64,000 bases of DNA from Eubacterium sp. (GTDB lineage Bacteria > Bacillota > Clostridia > Peptostreptococcales > Anaerovoracaceae), in the NCBI GenBank assembly GCA_017533915.1, contig JAFWHX010000009.1:1-64000 (forward strand). The letters run 5' to 3'. Positions 51,673-60,683 of this stretch are shown here, piece by piece. The first letter of the stretch is position 1. The number at the start of each line of letters is the position of its first letter. A program made the translations under genes and the position numbers. The notes under the pieces were generated by a model that saw nothing but the letters and a program-made list of their open reading frames with translations, had not been told where the DNA came from and did no database searches.

Positions 51673-53208
51673 CTAATCTTCTGCAAGGATGTCTCCCGTC
51701 ATCTCTTCAGGGACAGGCAGCCCCATCAGGTGCAGCATCGTCGGGGCGATGTCTGCGAGCTTGCCGCCGTCTTTCAGCTTCTTCGGCTTGTCTGCGATGT
51801 GGATGAGCGGTACCAGATTGAGTGAATGTGATGTTACGACGTTTCCGTCATCATCAAGCATGACGTCTGAATTCCCGTGGTCTGCCGTAAGCAGTACCTG
51901 GCCGCCCTTGGCGAGGATCGCGTCGCAGATCTTCGGAACACAGGCATTGAGTGCTTCGATCGCCTTGATCGCTGCCTCCATGACTCCGGTGTGTCCGACC
52001 ATGTCGGAGTTCGCGAAGTTGAGAACGATCAGATCATACTTGTCTGCTTCGATCTGCTCGAGGACCCGGTCAGTCACTTCATATGCGCTCATCTCAGGCT
52101 TGAGGTCGTAGGTCGCCACCTTAGGCGACGGAACCAGTATCCTGTCTTCACCGGGGTTCGGCTCCTCGACGCCTCCGTTGAAGAAGAATGTTACGTGCGC
52201 GTATTTCTCAGTTTCTGCTATCCTGAGCTGCCTGAGCCCGAGTGATGAGATGTATTCGCCGAGTGTGTTCACTATCTTCTCAGGCGGGTAAGCGATCTCA
52301 ACATTCGGCATAGTCGCGTCATATTCAGTCATGCAGACATATTTCAGGTCCTTGATCACTTTCTCGCGCTCGAATCCGTCAAAGTCAGGATCCACAAAGA
52401 TCCTGGTGATCTGTCTTGCTCTGTCCGGCCTGAAGTTCGCCATTATGATGGCGTCGCCGTCGTTTACGGTCGCGGCTTTTCCTTCTGCATCGAGGACGAC
52501 AGTCGGCTTTACGAATTCATCGTTCTCATCACGCTCATACGCGTCAGTCACAGCTTTTTCAGCATTATCTACTGTGAAGCCCTTTCCCAGCGTCATCGCG
52601 TCGTATGCCAGCTGCTCTCTCTCCCAGCGCTTATCCCTGTCCATCGCGTAGTATCTTCCATGAACGGTAGCGATGCGTCCGTGTGTGCCGGCGAGCTTTT
52701 GCTCGATCTCCTGGATGTACTGTACCGCGCACCTTGGCGGAACGTCGCGCCCGTCGAGATAGCAGTGGATGTAGAACTTCTCGACTCCATTCTGCTCAGC
52801 AAGGTCGATCAGGGCTTTGATGTGATCGATGTGGCTGTGTACGCCGCCGTCCGAGAGCAGCCCGGAGATGTGCAGCGCTGAGCCGTTCTTTTTGACGTGC
52901 TCGATCGCGTGCAGCAAAGCCTCATTCCTGAAGAATGTACCGTCTTCTATCGCCATTGTGATCCTGGAAAGTGACTGATAGATGATCCTGCCTGCGCCGA
53001 TGTTCATGTGCCCGACTTCAGAGTTGCCCATCTGGCCGTCCGGAAGTCCGACGTAATGTCCGCATGCGTGGATTCTCGTGCCGGGGTACTTGCGGAAGAT
53101 CTCGTCGAGCTCCGGCTTGTTCGCCTGCGCGATCGCGTTACCGTACGTCTTGTCGTTCAGCCCGTATCCATCCATTATCAAAATCATTGAAGGTCTTTTT
53201 ATGTCCAT
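51673..53208 (-). CDS. gpmI: 2,3-bisphosphoglycerate-independent phosphoglycerate mutase
   Basis: This 511-residue enzyme interconverts 3- and 2-phosphoglycerate in glycolysis using manganese ions. The metal-binding Asp is in IMDGYG (Asp13) and the phospho-Ser in GNSEVGHMNIGAG (Ser63). YLDGRDVPP, MANFRPDRARQITR, FANSDMVGHTG and LLTADHGNSD supply the remaining ligands. The length is normal. It stands alone on the minus strand between convergent and divergent neighbours. Confidence 0.97.
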   Translation of the reverse strand: MDIKRPSMILIMDGYGLNDKTYGNAIAQANKPELDEIFRKYPGTRIHACGHYVGLPDGQMGNSEVGHMNIGAGRIIYQSLSRITMAIEDGTFFRNEALLHAIEHVKKNGSALHISGLLSDGGVHSHIDHIKALIDLAEQNGVEKFYIHCYLDGRDVPPRCAVQYIQEIEQKLAGTHGRIATVHGRYYAMDRDKRWEREQLAYDAMTLGKGFTVDNAEKAVTDAYERDENDEFVKPTVVLDAEGKAATVNDGDAIIMANFRPDRARQITRIFVDPDFDGFEREKVIKDLKYVCMTEYDATMPNVEIAYPPEKIVNTLGEYISSLGLRQLRIAETEKYAHVTFFFNGGVEEPNPGEDRILVPSPKVATYDLKPEMSAYEVTDRVLEQIEADKYDLIVLNFANSDMVGHTGVMEAAIKAIEALNACVPKICDAILAKGGQVLLTADHGNSDVMLDDDGNVVTSHSLNLVPLIHIADKPKKLKDGGKLADIAPTMLHLMGLPVPEEMTGDILAED

Positions 53209-53431
53209 TTTTCTGCTCCGATCAAATCATATGTAAACAATCTTATGCTCATGCTCTCTGGCGCTTAGTCAGAGGGTCATATTCAAATATATAGTAATAT
53301 AATACCACAAAAGCACATATCAGAAACAGCCGTAAGTACAGCAGCATGCCTGATGTGGTATCAGGCTGGAGTGCAGATCCGAAAAAGTTGCCTTTTCAGC
53401 GGATAAAGTTTACGATATAGGAAGGAAAGGG

Positions 53432-53965
53432 ATGGAAAAAATGAAAAAGATATCGATATTGACAGCATGTGTTTTTATCAGTATGGCATGCCTTATCATG
53501 GCTTTTACCGCTGGATGCTCGGCGGGCGGCAGCGCATCAGATGGCGGTGCAGCAGAGGACGAGGAAGCTCCTGACTTCACAGCGGAGCTTATGGGAGGCG
53601 GCAAATTCACGCTGTCAGAGCATAATGACGACGTGTTGCTCATCAACTTCTGGGCTACATGGTGCGGATACTGTGTCGAAGAGATGCCAGAGCTGGATAA
53701 GCTGAATAAAGATAATATAGAAGGGCTTGAGATAATTCTTGTAGACTGCGGGGAGCCGGCAAAAGTAGTCAATGACTTCATCAAAGACAGCGGATACACA
53801 TTCAGCGTCGCATACGATGAAGACGGAAGCATCGAGTCAAAGTACCCTTCATCAGGGATACCTTACACAGTCATCGTTAAAGACGGCAAGATCATGAAAA
53901 CGTTCGTCGGTATGCCGCAGGATCCATACAACACATATAAAAAAGCGGTGGAGGAGCTACTTTAG
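53432..53965 (+). CDS. TlpA-like thioredoxin lipoprotein
   Basis: This 177-residue protein has a lipobox (FTAGC, Cys29), an acidic linker and a TlpA/ResA-type thioredoxin domain with WCGYC (77-81) and GIPYT as the cis-proline loop. It should work as a thiol-disulfide reductant outside the membrane. The ATG at 53432 has AGGAAGG about 7 bases away; the in-frame ATG at 53441 is also possible. The next two genes encode a CxxC peptide and a membrane 4Fe-4S protein, which probably supply its electrons, in place of CcdA/DsbD. Confidence 0.92.
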   Translation: MEKMKKISILTACVFISMACLIMAFTAGCSAGGSASDGGAAEDEEAPDFTAELMGGGKFTLSEHNDDVLLINFWATWCGYCVEEMPELDKLNKDNIEGLEIILVDCGEPAKVVNDFIKDSGYTFSVAYDEDGSIESKYPSSGIPYTVIVKDGKIMKTFVGMPQDPYNTYKKAVEELL

Positions 53966-53967
53966 CT

Positions 53968-54114
53968 ATGAACAGAAGAGCGAAGCAGGTCATATCGTGC
54001 CTTATCATTGCCGCTGCTATCGGATTGATCGGTCTTGGAATATCGAACGGCGGCTATAGAGATGTGTGGAACAAGGCACGCATCATCTGTTTTGAATGTA
54101 TCGGGATAGGATGA
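53968..54114 (+). CDS. 48-residue CxxC membrane peptide (CD1871A-type)
   Basis: This small protein has one hydrophobic helix (about residues 8-26) and ends WNKARIICFECIGIG, with two cysteines in a CxxC. The same ending is known in clostridial proteins described as CD1871A-family CXXC motif-containing proteins. It starts 2 bases after the TlpA stop and its TGA overlaps the next ATG (ATGA). The conserved position between a TlpA lipoprotein and a membrane 4Fe-4S protein suggests it passes electrons across or along the membrane. Confidence 0.88.
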   Translation: MNRRAKQVISCLIIAAAIGLIGLGISNGGYRDVWNKARIICFECIGIG

Positions 54115-54989
54115 AGAGGTTTTCTGTAAGGCAGTACACCCAGCTGATCGCTGCGGTACTGTACAACTGCAATATCAGAGGATTTGTCGGAGGGACGATC
54201 TATGCAGGGACGTCCAAAGGCATCTGCGCACCGGGACTCAACTGCTATTCGTGCCCGGGAGCGACTTTAGCGTGCCCGCTCGGGAGCCTCCAGTCCGGAC
54301 TTTTATCATCACGCTACAGGTTTCCGTACTACGTGCTCGGGACGTTGCTTTTGTTCGGGATACTGTTCGGGCGGCTGATCTGCGGGTTTCTCTGCCCGTT
54401 CGGATTTCTTCAGGAGATCCTGAACAAGATACCGACTGTGAAGATCAAAAAGAGCCCAGTCACCCGCGCGCTCTCAAAGCTCAAATACGTTATCCTCGTG
54501 GTGTTCGCGGTACTTATGCCGCTTATCATGCTCAAGCCGGGATTCTGTAAGTACATCTGTCCTGCAGGTACGCTTGAGGGCGGGATCCCGCTGATGATAA
54601 CTGACGTCCAGCTTCGTCACATGGCGGGAATGCTGTTCTCGTGGAAAGTGATCCTGCTTATCGCGATACTTGTCCTGTGCGTGTTCTGTTACAGAGCTTT
54701 CTGCAGATTCCTCTGCCCGCTCGGGGCGATCTACTCGTTTTTCAATCCTGTATCTTTCTTCGGGATCAAAGTGGACAGCGGGAAGTGCATCGGCTGTGAC
54801 AAATGTGTTAAGGCCTGCAGGATGGACGTCAGAAAAGTATGCGACGGCGAGTGTATACAGTGTGGGGAGTGCATCAAAGTCTGCCCGGTCCAGGCTATCG
54901 CATTCGGATATAAAGGACCAGGCGCAGCAGGCGCAGTGAAAGATGCTCCTGAGAGAGTAGATAAGGACCAGGCGCAGCAGGTACAGTGA
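54111..54989 (+). CDS. Membrane 4Fe-4S protein (NapH/YccM-like)
   Basis: This 292-residue protein has about five membrane helices and three cytoplasmic or membrane-edge cysteine motifs: CYSCPGATLACP, GFLCPFGFLQE and YICPAGTLEGG, then RFLCPLGAIYS. Two ferredoxin-type 4Fe-4S motifs follow near the C-terminus (CIGCDKCVKACR and CIQCGECIKVCP). The layout matches NapH/CcoG-type electron carriers. I start it at 54111 because it overlaps the CxxC gene's stop (ATGA), rather than at 54096. Its tail (GPGAAGAVKDAPERVD...) lies in the first of two 50-bp tandem repeats, so the last residues are repeat-derived. Confidence 0.9.
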   Translation: MKRFSVRQYTQLIAAVLYNCNIRGFVGGTIYAGTSKGICAPGLNCYSCPGATLACPLGSLQSGLLSSRYRFPYYVLGTLLLFGILFGRLICGFLCPFGFLQEILNKIPTVKIKKSPVTRALSKLKYVILVVFAVLMPLIMLKPGFCKYICPAGTLEGGIPLMITDVQLRHMAGMLFSWKVILLIAILVLCVFCYRAFCRFLCPLGAIYSFFNPVSFFGIKVDSGKCIGCDKCVKACRMDVRKVCDGECIQCGECIKVCPVQAIAFGYKGPGAAGAVKDAPERVDKDQAQQVQ

Positions 54990-55012
54990 AAGATGCTCCT
55001 GAGAGCAGTAAA
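54913..55012 (+). repeat. Two tandem 50-bp repeats at the 3' end of the 4Fe-4S gene
   Basis: Units start at 54913 and 54963 with AAGGACCAGGCGCAGCAGG and differ at a few bases. The first unit is wholly coding. The second carries the stop codon at 54987-54989 inside the copy. The unit length equals that of the array at the 3' end of ecfT (50 bp), though the sequences are unrelated. Confidence 0.88.
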
Positions 55013-55021
55013 TAATGTAAT

Positions 55022-55102
55022 ATACCATTCTGGCAAGATCAAAGTGAGATACCATTCTGGTAAGATCAATGTAAAATACCTATCTGGTAAGATCAAGGTT
55101 CG
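55022..55102 (+). repeat. Three tandem 27-bp repeats upstream of addA
   Basis: Units at 55022, 55049 and 55076 share ATACCATTCTGGYAAGATCA (third copy ATACCTATCTGG). The last ends five bases before the addA ATG, so the array occupies the whole leader of addA and could influence its translation. Confidence 0.88.
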
Positions 55103-55107
55103 GATAT

Positions 55108-58100
55108 ATGACTGAGAAAAAATGGACAGCTGAACAGCTTCAGGCGATAACAGAGCGCGGGGAAAACATACTGGTCTCTGCTGGAGCAGGATCAGGAAAG
55201 ACCGCGGTAATGGTCGAGCGCGCGACAAGGCTGATACTCGAAGACCGGGTGCCTGTCAGCGGCATGCTTATCGTGACTTTCACAAACGCAGCCGCATCAG
55301 AAATGCGAGAGCGCCTCAGGCAGGCGCTGAAAGACCGGCTGTCTGAAGCTATAGCATCAGGGAAGCATGAAGAGGCAGGTCAAGAGACCGGCGGAAACGG
55401 CGGCGGTGAGAGCGAGCAGGAATGGATAAGGAAGCAGCTTGATGATCTTCACAGCGCTCAGATAAGTACGTTCCATTCGTTTGCCCAGCGCGTTATCAGA
55501 GAATTCTTCTATCTGACCGATCTGGAGCCCGGAGCGCGGGTCCTGGATGAAGCAGAGGCGGAAGTCCTTAAAGAAGAGGCTCTGGAAGAGCTGTTCGACT
55601 CTGAGTATGAAGAGAACAGCGACGACTTCAGATCGTTCATGGATTCTTATTCGGGTGAAAAGAACGACAGCGATGCAAGGTGGATGATACTGAGTCTTTA
55701 CAGAAAGCTTGAAGCAGTCCCTGCCGGACTGGACGTACTGGATGAGAAGATAAAAGAACTTGAGCTTGGGCCTGATGATTTTAAGAAGACCAGAGCATAT
55801 GAAGAGCTGCTGAAGATCTGCAGGAGAGATCTTGACGCCGCGCTGGAGAGTGCTGCCGCGGCAGAAGTCCTTCTCAGGAACGAGGGGCTGGACAGGATGG
55901 CAGACCTGATACTTGAAGATGCAGCTTTGATAAGAGGTATTGCGTCATCGGCAGACAAAACTCCGGATGGTGCAGAAAGAACCTGCAGCATCGACAGCAT
56001 GGCAGAAGCCGCAAGGACAGTCAGATTCGCGAGGGTCGCAGCGCTTAAGGACGAAAAAGAAGCATTCGTATTCGTGAAAGATACAGTCAAGGCTTTGCGT
56101 GACGAGTATAAAGGACGGGTCAAAGAAATCCTGAAGCTCTGCTATTCAGACCTTGGGACCATGACAAGAGTAATGAATATGACTGTGCCGCATGCAAAGA
56201 CTTTGTCACGGCTCATAAGGCGTTTCGACCAGCTGTTCAGGGACATAAAGAGCGAGCACAGAGGGATCGACTACTCCGACATGGAGCATTACGCATATGA
56301 GATCCTCGGCCACAAAGAGGCAGCTGACTATTACCGGGATCTGTTCAGATATATATTTATCGATGAGTATCAGGACACGAACTACATGCAGGAGACGATA
56401 GCAGGCCTGATATCGCGCGGCGACAACATGTTCATGGTAGGGGACATCAAGCAGTCTATCTATCATTTCAGGCTGGCTGACCCTGAGATATTCCAGAACA
56501 AATACGACGAATATAAAAAGCAGGGACAGGCAGCAGGAAACGGAGAATCAGGATCTGTAAAAATAGACCTCAATATGAACTTCCGGAGCAAGGAGCCTGT
56601 TATACGTGAGATAAACAACATGTTCAGGCCGCTCATGAGTGGGTATGATAAAGACGCAGAGCTGGTCTGCGGAGTAAGCAGCGGCGATCATGTTCTTCCG
56701 GAGCCGAAGACATATATAGTCGACAGAACAGTTCCGGGACCGGAGGAAACAGTTACTGCACAGGATGCCGATATGACTGCGGAGACAATGGGGACATCCG
56801 AAGCAATGGGGACTTCCGAAACAAAGGAGACCTCCGGCGGCACAAAGGATCTTCCTGAGGATGCTGCAGGCGCTGAGCTTGAGGATATGAAAAAAGAAGA
56901 GATCGAAGCCAGGCAGGCGGTGCAGATCATCCGCGAGAATCTTGGTCTTGAGTTTTCAGATCCAAAGACAGGGCAGATCAGGAAAGTAGACTACCGCGAT
57001 ATCGTGATACTGATGCGCTCGTTCAGGAGAAGTGCCGAAGGGTACAGAAAAGCGTTCCGCGAAGCAGGCATACCGCTCTATATAGATGACAAAGACGGAT
57101 ATTTTGATACTATCGAGATAAATGTCGCGCTCGCGCTGTTAAGCGTGATCGATAACAAGAGGCAGGACGTACCGTTCATAGCGCTCCTGAGATCTGAGAT
57201 CTTCGGCTTTACATGCGAAGAGCTGGCCATGATCAGAAAGCTCCACAGAGACGGAAGCTATGTCGAGGCTGCGGAAGCCGCGGCAGGGATCACTGACGGA
57301 GCTGGGGAAGCCGCAGCAAGGATCACTGACAGTGCGGCGGAAGTGCCAGAAAAAGCGGCTGGCGGAGTCAGGGAAGCCGCAGCAGGGATCACTGACAGTG
57401 CAGCGAAAGTGCCAGAAAAAGCGGCTGGCGGAGCCGGGCGGGAGAATACGCTGGAAGTACCCGAAGAGCTAAGGCTGAAATGCAGAAGAGTCTTTGATGA
57501 GATAAAGAAGTGGCAGACCTACGCGGTGACGCTTCCGCTTGCTGATATGATCTGGAGGATATTGAACGAGACAGGATACTATGTGATAGCCGGAACATTT
57601 CCGGGCGGAGCCGGGAGGCAGGCTAACCTGAGGCTGCTTGCGGACAGGGCGCGCGACTACTCGGAGAAAACGCTCGGTTCGCTTTACGGCTTCATCAAAT
57701 ATATCGATACACTTAAAAAGAATCAGGTAGAGATGCCGCAGGCCACGCTGTTCTCGGAGAATGAGAACGTAGTCCGCATCATGACGATCCACCATAGTAA
57801 AGGGCTGGAGTTTCCTGTCGTCATCCTCGCCGGCATGGACAACCAGCCAAAAGGCGGCGGCAGCGGCGAGATAGATTTTGACCGAGAGATCGGACTCGGA
57901 CTCCGTGCTAAAGACCCTGTCAGACATCTCCGGGAGGACAGTCTCGTCCAGCGGATCATTGCAGCGAAAGAGAAGATAGCGGAGACCGACGAGCTGAAGC
58001 GCGTATTCTACGTAGCAGTCACGAGAGCGCGTGAGACGTTCTACCTTCTCGGGGCGGCCGACTATGAAAAGATAATGGCAGGGCTCGACGCAGGCCAGCA

Positions 58101-59133
58101 TTCCGACACGACGCTCCTCAAGATGTCGAGGTACCTTCCGGAGGTCGTTCACATATCCGGGGCAGAGCTCATATCAAAATCTCTGGCGCCTGTTGAAGGT
58201 GACGCCGGCGAGTCAGGCGTCGGACAGGCGGACACAGCTGACAGAAGAAGAGATGTGCCGGCTGAAGAGGTGATCTCACGGCTCGATTACGAATATCCGT
58301 ATGCCGCGGCAGGTGAGCTGGCTGCAAAGACATCCGTGACCGGACTTAACCAGGCGCGGATCAGAGCAGAAGAAAACGCTCTGGACGGCAGCAGGGCAGG
58401 ATCTGCCGGATACACGAATACTGCTCAGGAAAACATAAGTATGAGATCTGCGGTGATAACAGGGCCGAGCGAGGACTCTTCTGACTCCGGAAGATTGTTG
58501 AAGCCTGTCATTCCAGGAATGACTGATGAATTCGAAGAGAGTGCGGCTGCACCGGCCGCAGTCATTGACCGCTTCAGCGGCATAGAACCTGAGTTCATGC
58601 AGGGAAGCCGGAAGATCACAGCCGCCGAGACCGGAACTGTGTATCACAAGATAATGGAAAAGCTGGACTTCAGTTTGGCCAGCAGAGAAGGGTATGCTTA
58701 TATCGCCGGAAAAGCGGCAGAACTGGTAAATTCCGGGATCTTTACTGAAGAGGAAGCGAAGTCCGTCGATCTCGGAAAGATCGCTGACTTCTTCAAGACC
58801 GACATCGGTATCCGCTGTACAGCAGCGTCGAAAGCGAGCATGCTCTATAAGGAACAGCCTTTTGAGTCGAAGATCAGGATCAGCGGCGAGGACATGCTTG
58901 TTCAGGGAGTGATCGACTGCTGGTTCGAAGAAGATGGCGAAGCTGTTTTGATCGATTACAAGACTAACAGGATCGACAGAAGAAAAAGCCTGGACGAAGA
59001 AAAAGCCAGCATATGCAGCATGTACAGAACACAGCTCGATATGTACGCCGACGCGGTCGAGAAAGCAGCAGGGAAGCATGTCAAGGAAAGATACCTGTAT
59101 CTCTTTGCGATCGGAGAGGCAGTGGAAATATAG
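55108..59133 (+). CDS. addA: ATP-dependent helicase/nuclease subunit A
   Basis: This 1341-residue protein is the AddA helicase-nuclease of double-strand break repair. Helicase motifs are Walker A SAGAGSGKT (about 24-33), FTNAAASEMRERL, FHSFAQRVIREF, DEYQDTNYMQ (about 420), GDIKQSIYHFR and TIHHSKGLEFPVV (about 893), with RVFYVAVTRA near 968. The C-terminal RecB-type nuclease has VLIDYKTNRI (about 1282) and the preceding acidic residues. Two low-complexity insertions rich in alanine, glycine and glutamate occur at about 540-600 and 710-790. The latter is made of repeated EAAAxITDSAAxVPEKAAGG units. addB, which usually lies just upstream, is not in the window. Confidence 0.95.
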   Translation: MTEKKWTAEQLQAITERGENILVSAGAGSGKTAVMVERATRLILEDRVPVSGMLIVTFTNAAASEMRERLRQALKDRLSEAIASGKHEEAGQETGGNGGGESEQEWIRKQLDDLHSAQISTFHSFAQRVIREFFYLTDLEPGARVLDEAEAEVLKEEALEELFDSEYEENSDDFRSFMDSYSGEKNDSDARWMILSLYRKLEAVPAGLDVLDEKIKELELGPDDFKKTRAYEELLKICRRDLDAALESAAAAEVLLRNEGLDRMADLILEDAALIRGIASSADKTPDGAERTCSIDSMAEAARTVRFARVAALKDEKEAFVFVKDTVKALRDEYKGRVKEILKLCYSDLGTMTRVMNMTVPHAKTLSRLIRRFDQLFRDIKSEHRGIDYSDMEHYAYEILGHKEAADYYRDLFRYIFIDEYQDTNYMQETIAGLISRGDNMFMVGDIKQSIYHFRLADPEIFQNKYDEYKKQGQAAGNGESGSVKIDLNMNFRSKEPVIREINNMFRPLMSGYDKDAELVCGVSSGDHVLPEPKTYIVDRTVPGPEETVTAQDADMTAETMGTSEAMGTSETKETSGGTKDLPEDAAGAELEDMKKEEIEARQAVQIIRENLGLEFSDPKTGQIRKVDYRDIVILMRSFRRSAEGYRKAFREAGIPLYIDDKDGYFDTIEINVALALLSVIDNKRQDVPFIALLRSEIFGFTCEELAMIRKLHRDGSYVEAAEAAAGITDGAGEAAARITDSAAEVPEKAAGGVREAAAGITDSAAKVPEKAAGGAGRENTLEVPEELRLKCRRVFDEIKKWQTYAVTLPLADMIWRILNETGYYVIAGTFPGGAGRQANLRLLADRARDYSEKTLGSLYGFIKYIDTLKKNQVEMPQATLFSENENVVRIMTIHHSKGLEFPVVILAGMDNQPKGGGSGEIDFDREIGLGLRAKDPVRHLREDSLVQRIIAAKEKIAETDELKRVFYVAVTRARETFYLLGAADYEKIMAGLDAGQHSDTTLLKMSRYLPEVVHISGAELISKSLAPVEGDAGESGVGQADTADRRRDVPAEEVISRLDYEYPYAAAGELAAKTSVTGLNQARIRAEENALDGSRAGSAGYTNTAQENISMRSAVITGPSEDSSDSGRLLKPVIPGMTDEFEESAAAPAAVIDRFSGIEPEFMQGSRKITAAETGTVYHKIMEKLDFSLASREGYAYIAGKAAELVNSGIFTEEEAKSVDLGKIADFFKTDIGIRCTAASKASMLYKEQPFESKIRISGEDMLVQGVIDCWFEEDGEAVLIDYKTNRIDRRKSLDEEKASICSMYRTQLDMYADAVEKAAGKHVKERYLYLFAIGEAVEI

Positions 59134-59144
59134 TGGATTGCAGC

Positions 59145-59540
59145 TGTAGACAGAAACCGCCCCTAAGAGCCTGATTCCGTCTACCAAAAGCATAAAACTA
59201 ACAAAAGTGATATCATTTTGCCTGATTTTTCGCATTCTGTAGACAGAAATTGCCCCTAAGAGCCTGATTCCGTCTACAAAAAACAGAAAAGTAACAAAAG
59301 TGATATCATTTTGCCTGATTTTCCGCATTCTGTAGACAGAAATTGCCCTTCAGAGCCTGATTCCGTCTACAAAAAGCAGAAAAGTAACAAAAGTGATATC
59401 ATTTTGTCTGATTTTCCGCATTCTGTAGACAAAAACTGCCCTTCAGAACCTGATTCCGTCTACAAAAAACAGAAAAGTAACAAAAATGATATCATTTTGT
59501 ATGATTTTTCGCATTCTGTAGACAAAAGCTGCCCTTAAAG
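59145..59540. repeat. Array of 93-bp tandem repeats downstream of addA
   Basis: The start TGTAGAC recurs at 59145, 59238, 59331, 59424 and 59517, exactly 93 bp each time: four full units and a partial fifth. Each unit carries TAGACAGAA...TTCCGTCTA, an interrupted stem, and a TGATATCA palindrome. The length is a multiple of 3, so one plus-strand and one minus-strand frame stay open through it, but there is no ribosome site or homology. It fills the region between the convergent addA and patatin genes together with the elements listed next. Confidence 0.93.
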
Positions 59541-59567
59541 AAGAGATTCCATAAGCAGAGCAGTTTT

Positions 59568-59690
59568 GTTGTACATTTTCATGGTAAATCATGAAATATA
59601 TACAACACTTTTCTATATATGTACAACAAAATATATACAACAAAGCATATCTACATTGATATATCAATAGATATAGCGGTTGGCGCCAAC
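59568..59690. promoter_or_regulatory. Cluster of inverted and direct repeats between convergent genes
   Basis: GTTGTA...TTTCATG (59568-59583) forms a stem with CATGAAA...TACAAC (59590-59606). TATRTACAAC then recurs near 59597, 59616 and 59631. Farther on, GTTGGCGCCAAC at 59679-59690 is a perfect 12-bp palindrome next to TTGATATATCAA. The segment looks like protein-binding sites but lies at the 3' ends of both flanking genes, so no regulated promoter is evident. Confidence 0.5.
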
Positions 59691-59726
59691 ACGTTTTGCC
59701 ATATAAGTCTAAATTGCACGAAAAAA

Positions 59727-59748
59727 CCATGCGTTTTGAAGCGCATGG
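59727..59748. terminator. Bidirectional terminator
   Basis: CCATGCG (59727-59733) pairs with CGCATGG (59742-59748). TTTTT follows on the plus strand and TTTTTT on the minus strand, where it ends the patatin transcript. Confidence 0.85.
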
Positions 59749-59763
59749 CTTTTTATGTTGTCA

Positions 59764-60612
59764 CTATCTGTCGCTGAGAAATTCCTTAAGCTTCGCTGAG
59801 AGCCCTTCTGTGACATAGTATCCTTCAAGATATGCCTTCCGCAGCTTAAGCGGATCCTTCTCGAGCCTCCCGATGCCCAGGTCGCCCATCGGAGCGATCC
59901 GGAATATAGTGCCGTTCCTGACACCTTCGTCGATATAATCCATCGTCCTGTTATATTCTTCGTCACGGTGGCGGAGCGCATCGACCATCTTTGGATATTT
60001 CCGGTATTTCATGGCAATGACCTTGGTGAGCCTTTCGGGTCTCTTGCGGTATCCGACCGGCCTCGTAAGCACGACCACGTTTTTCTCGCATCCGAAGGAC
60101 TCGGACGCGCGGACCGGCACAGAGTCGGCGATTCCGCCATCCATATACGGTGTTCCGCCTATGTCGACCATCCTCGCAAGCAGCGGAAGCGAGCTTGACG
60201 CGCGCACCAGATCCACGTCTTTGATCAGGTCCCTGACCACGGGGTACTCCGCTTCGCCTGTCAGGCAGTTCGTGATGCCGGCCCTGAACGTTATCCCGCT
60301 TTTGATGAAGTGATCATTATCCAGCGGATAGAGCTCCTCCGGTATCTTATGATATATGAAGTCGACCCCGAACAAGTCGCCGGTCTTCGCAAGATTGTCC
60401 ATGCTCATGTACCGCTTGTCGTCCAGATAATCAGTCGACACTGCATATGACCTTCCGCGCTGCCCTGATACATAGCTGCACGCATGGCACGCTCCGGCCG
60501 ACACGCCCATCACATGATCAAAGACTATATCGTTGTCCAGCAGATAATCTATAACTCCGGCTGCGAATATCCCGCGGAGGCCGCCGCCTTCAAAAACGAT
60601 TCCTGTACTCAT
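59764..60612 (-). CDS. Patatin-like phospholipase
   Basis: This 282-residue protein has the patatin layout: the oxyanion loop EGGGLRG (about residues 8-14), the nucleophile Ser in GVSAGA (about 40) and the catalytic Asp in DGGIADSVPV (about 157). The length fits the bacterial YjjU-type subfamily (DUF6363-type C-terminal half). It should hydrolyse acyl esters in the cytoplasm. GAGGGGG lies about 8 bases before the ATG on the minus strand. Confidence 0.92.
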   Translation of the reverse strand: MSTGIVFEGGGLRGIFAAGVIDYLLDNDIVFDHVMGVSAGACHACSYVSGQRGRSYAVSTDYLDDKRYMSMDNLAKTGDLFGVDFIYHKIPEELYPLDNDHFIKSGITFRAGITNCLTGEAEYPVVRDLIKDVDLVRASSSLPLLARMVDIGGTPYMDGGIADSVPVRASESFGCEKNVVVLTRPVGYRKRPERLTKVIAMKYRKYPKMVDALRHRDEEYNRTMDYIDEGVRNGTIFRIAPMGDLGIGRLEKDPLKLRKAYLEGYYVTEGLSAKLKEFLSDR

Positions 60613-60683
60613 TTCATTTACCCCCTCTTATATATATAACACTTTTTACCGCTGAGTGAAAGAATCGCGGCGGCATATGCAAA

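Noticed and set aside
58276..59328. 350-residue minus-strand ORF running from the 93-bp repeats into addA
   Set aside because: It is open only because the repeat length is a multiple of three and because addA has few antisense stops; most of it is antisense to the AddA nuclease domain.
59311..59538. 75-residue plus-strand ORF made of 93-bp repeats
   Set aside because: There is no ribosome site, and the peptide is simply the repeat translated.
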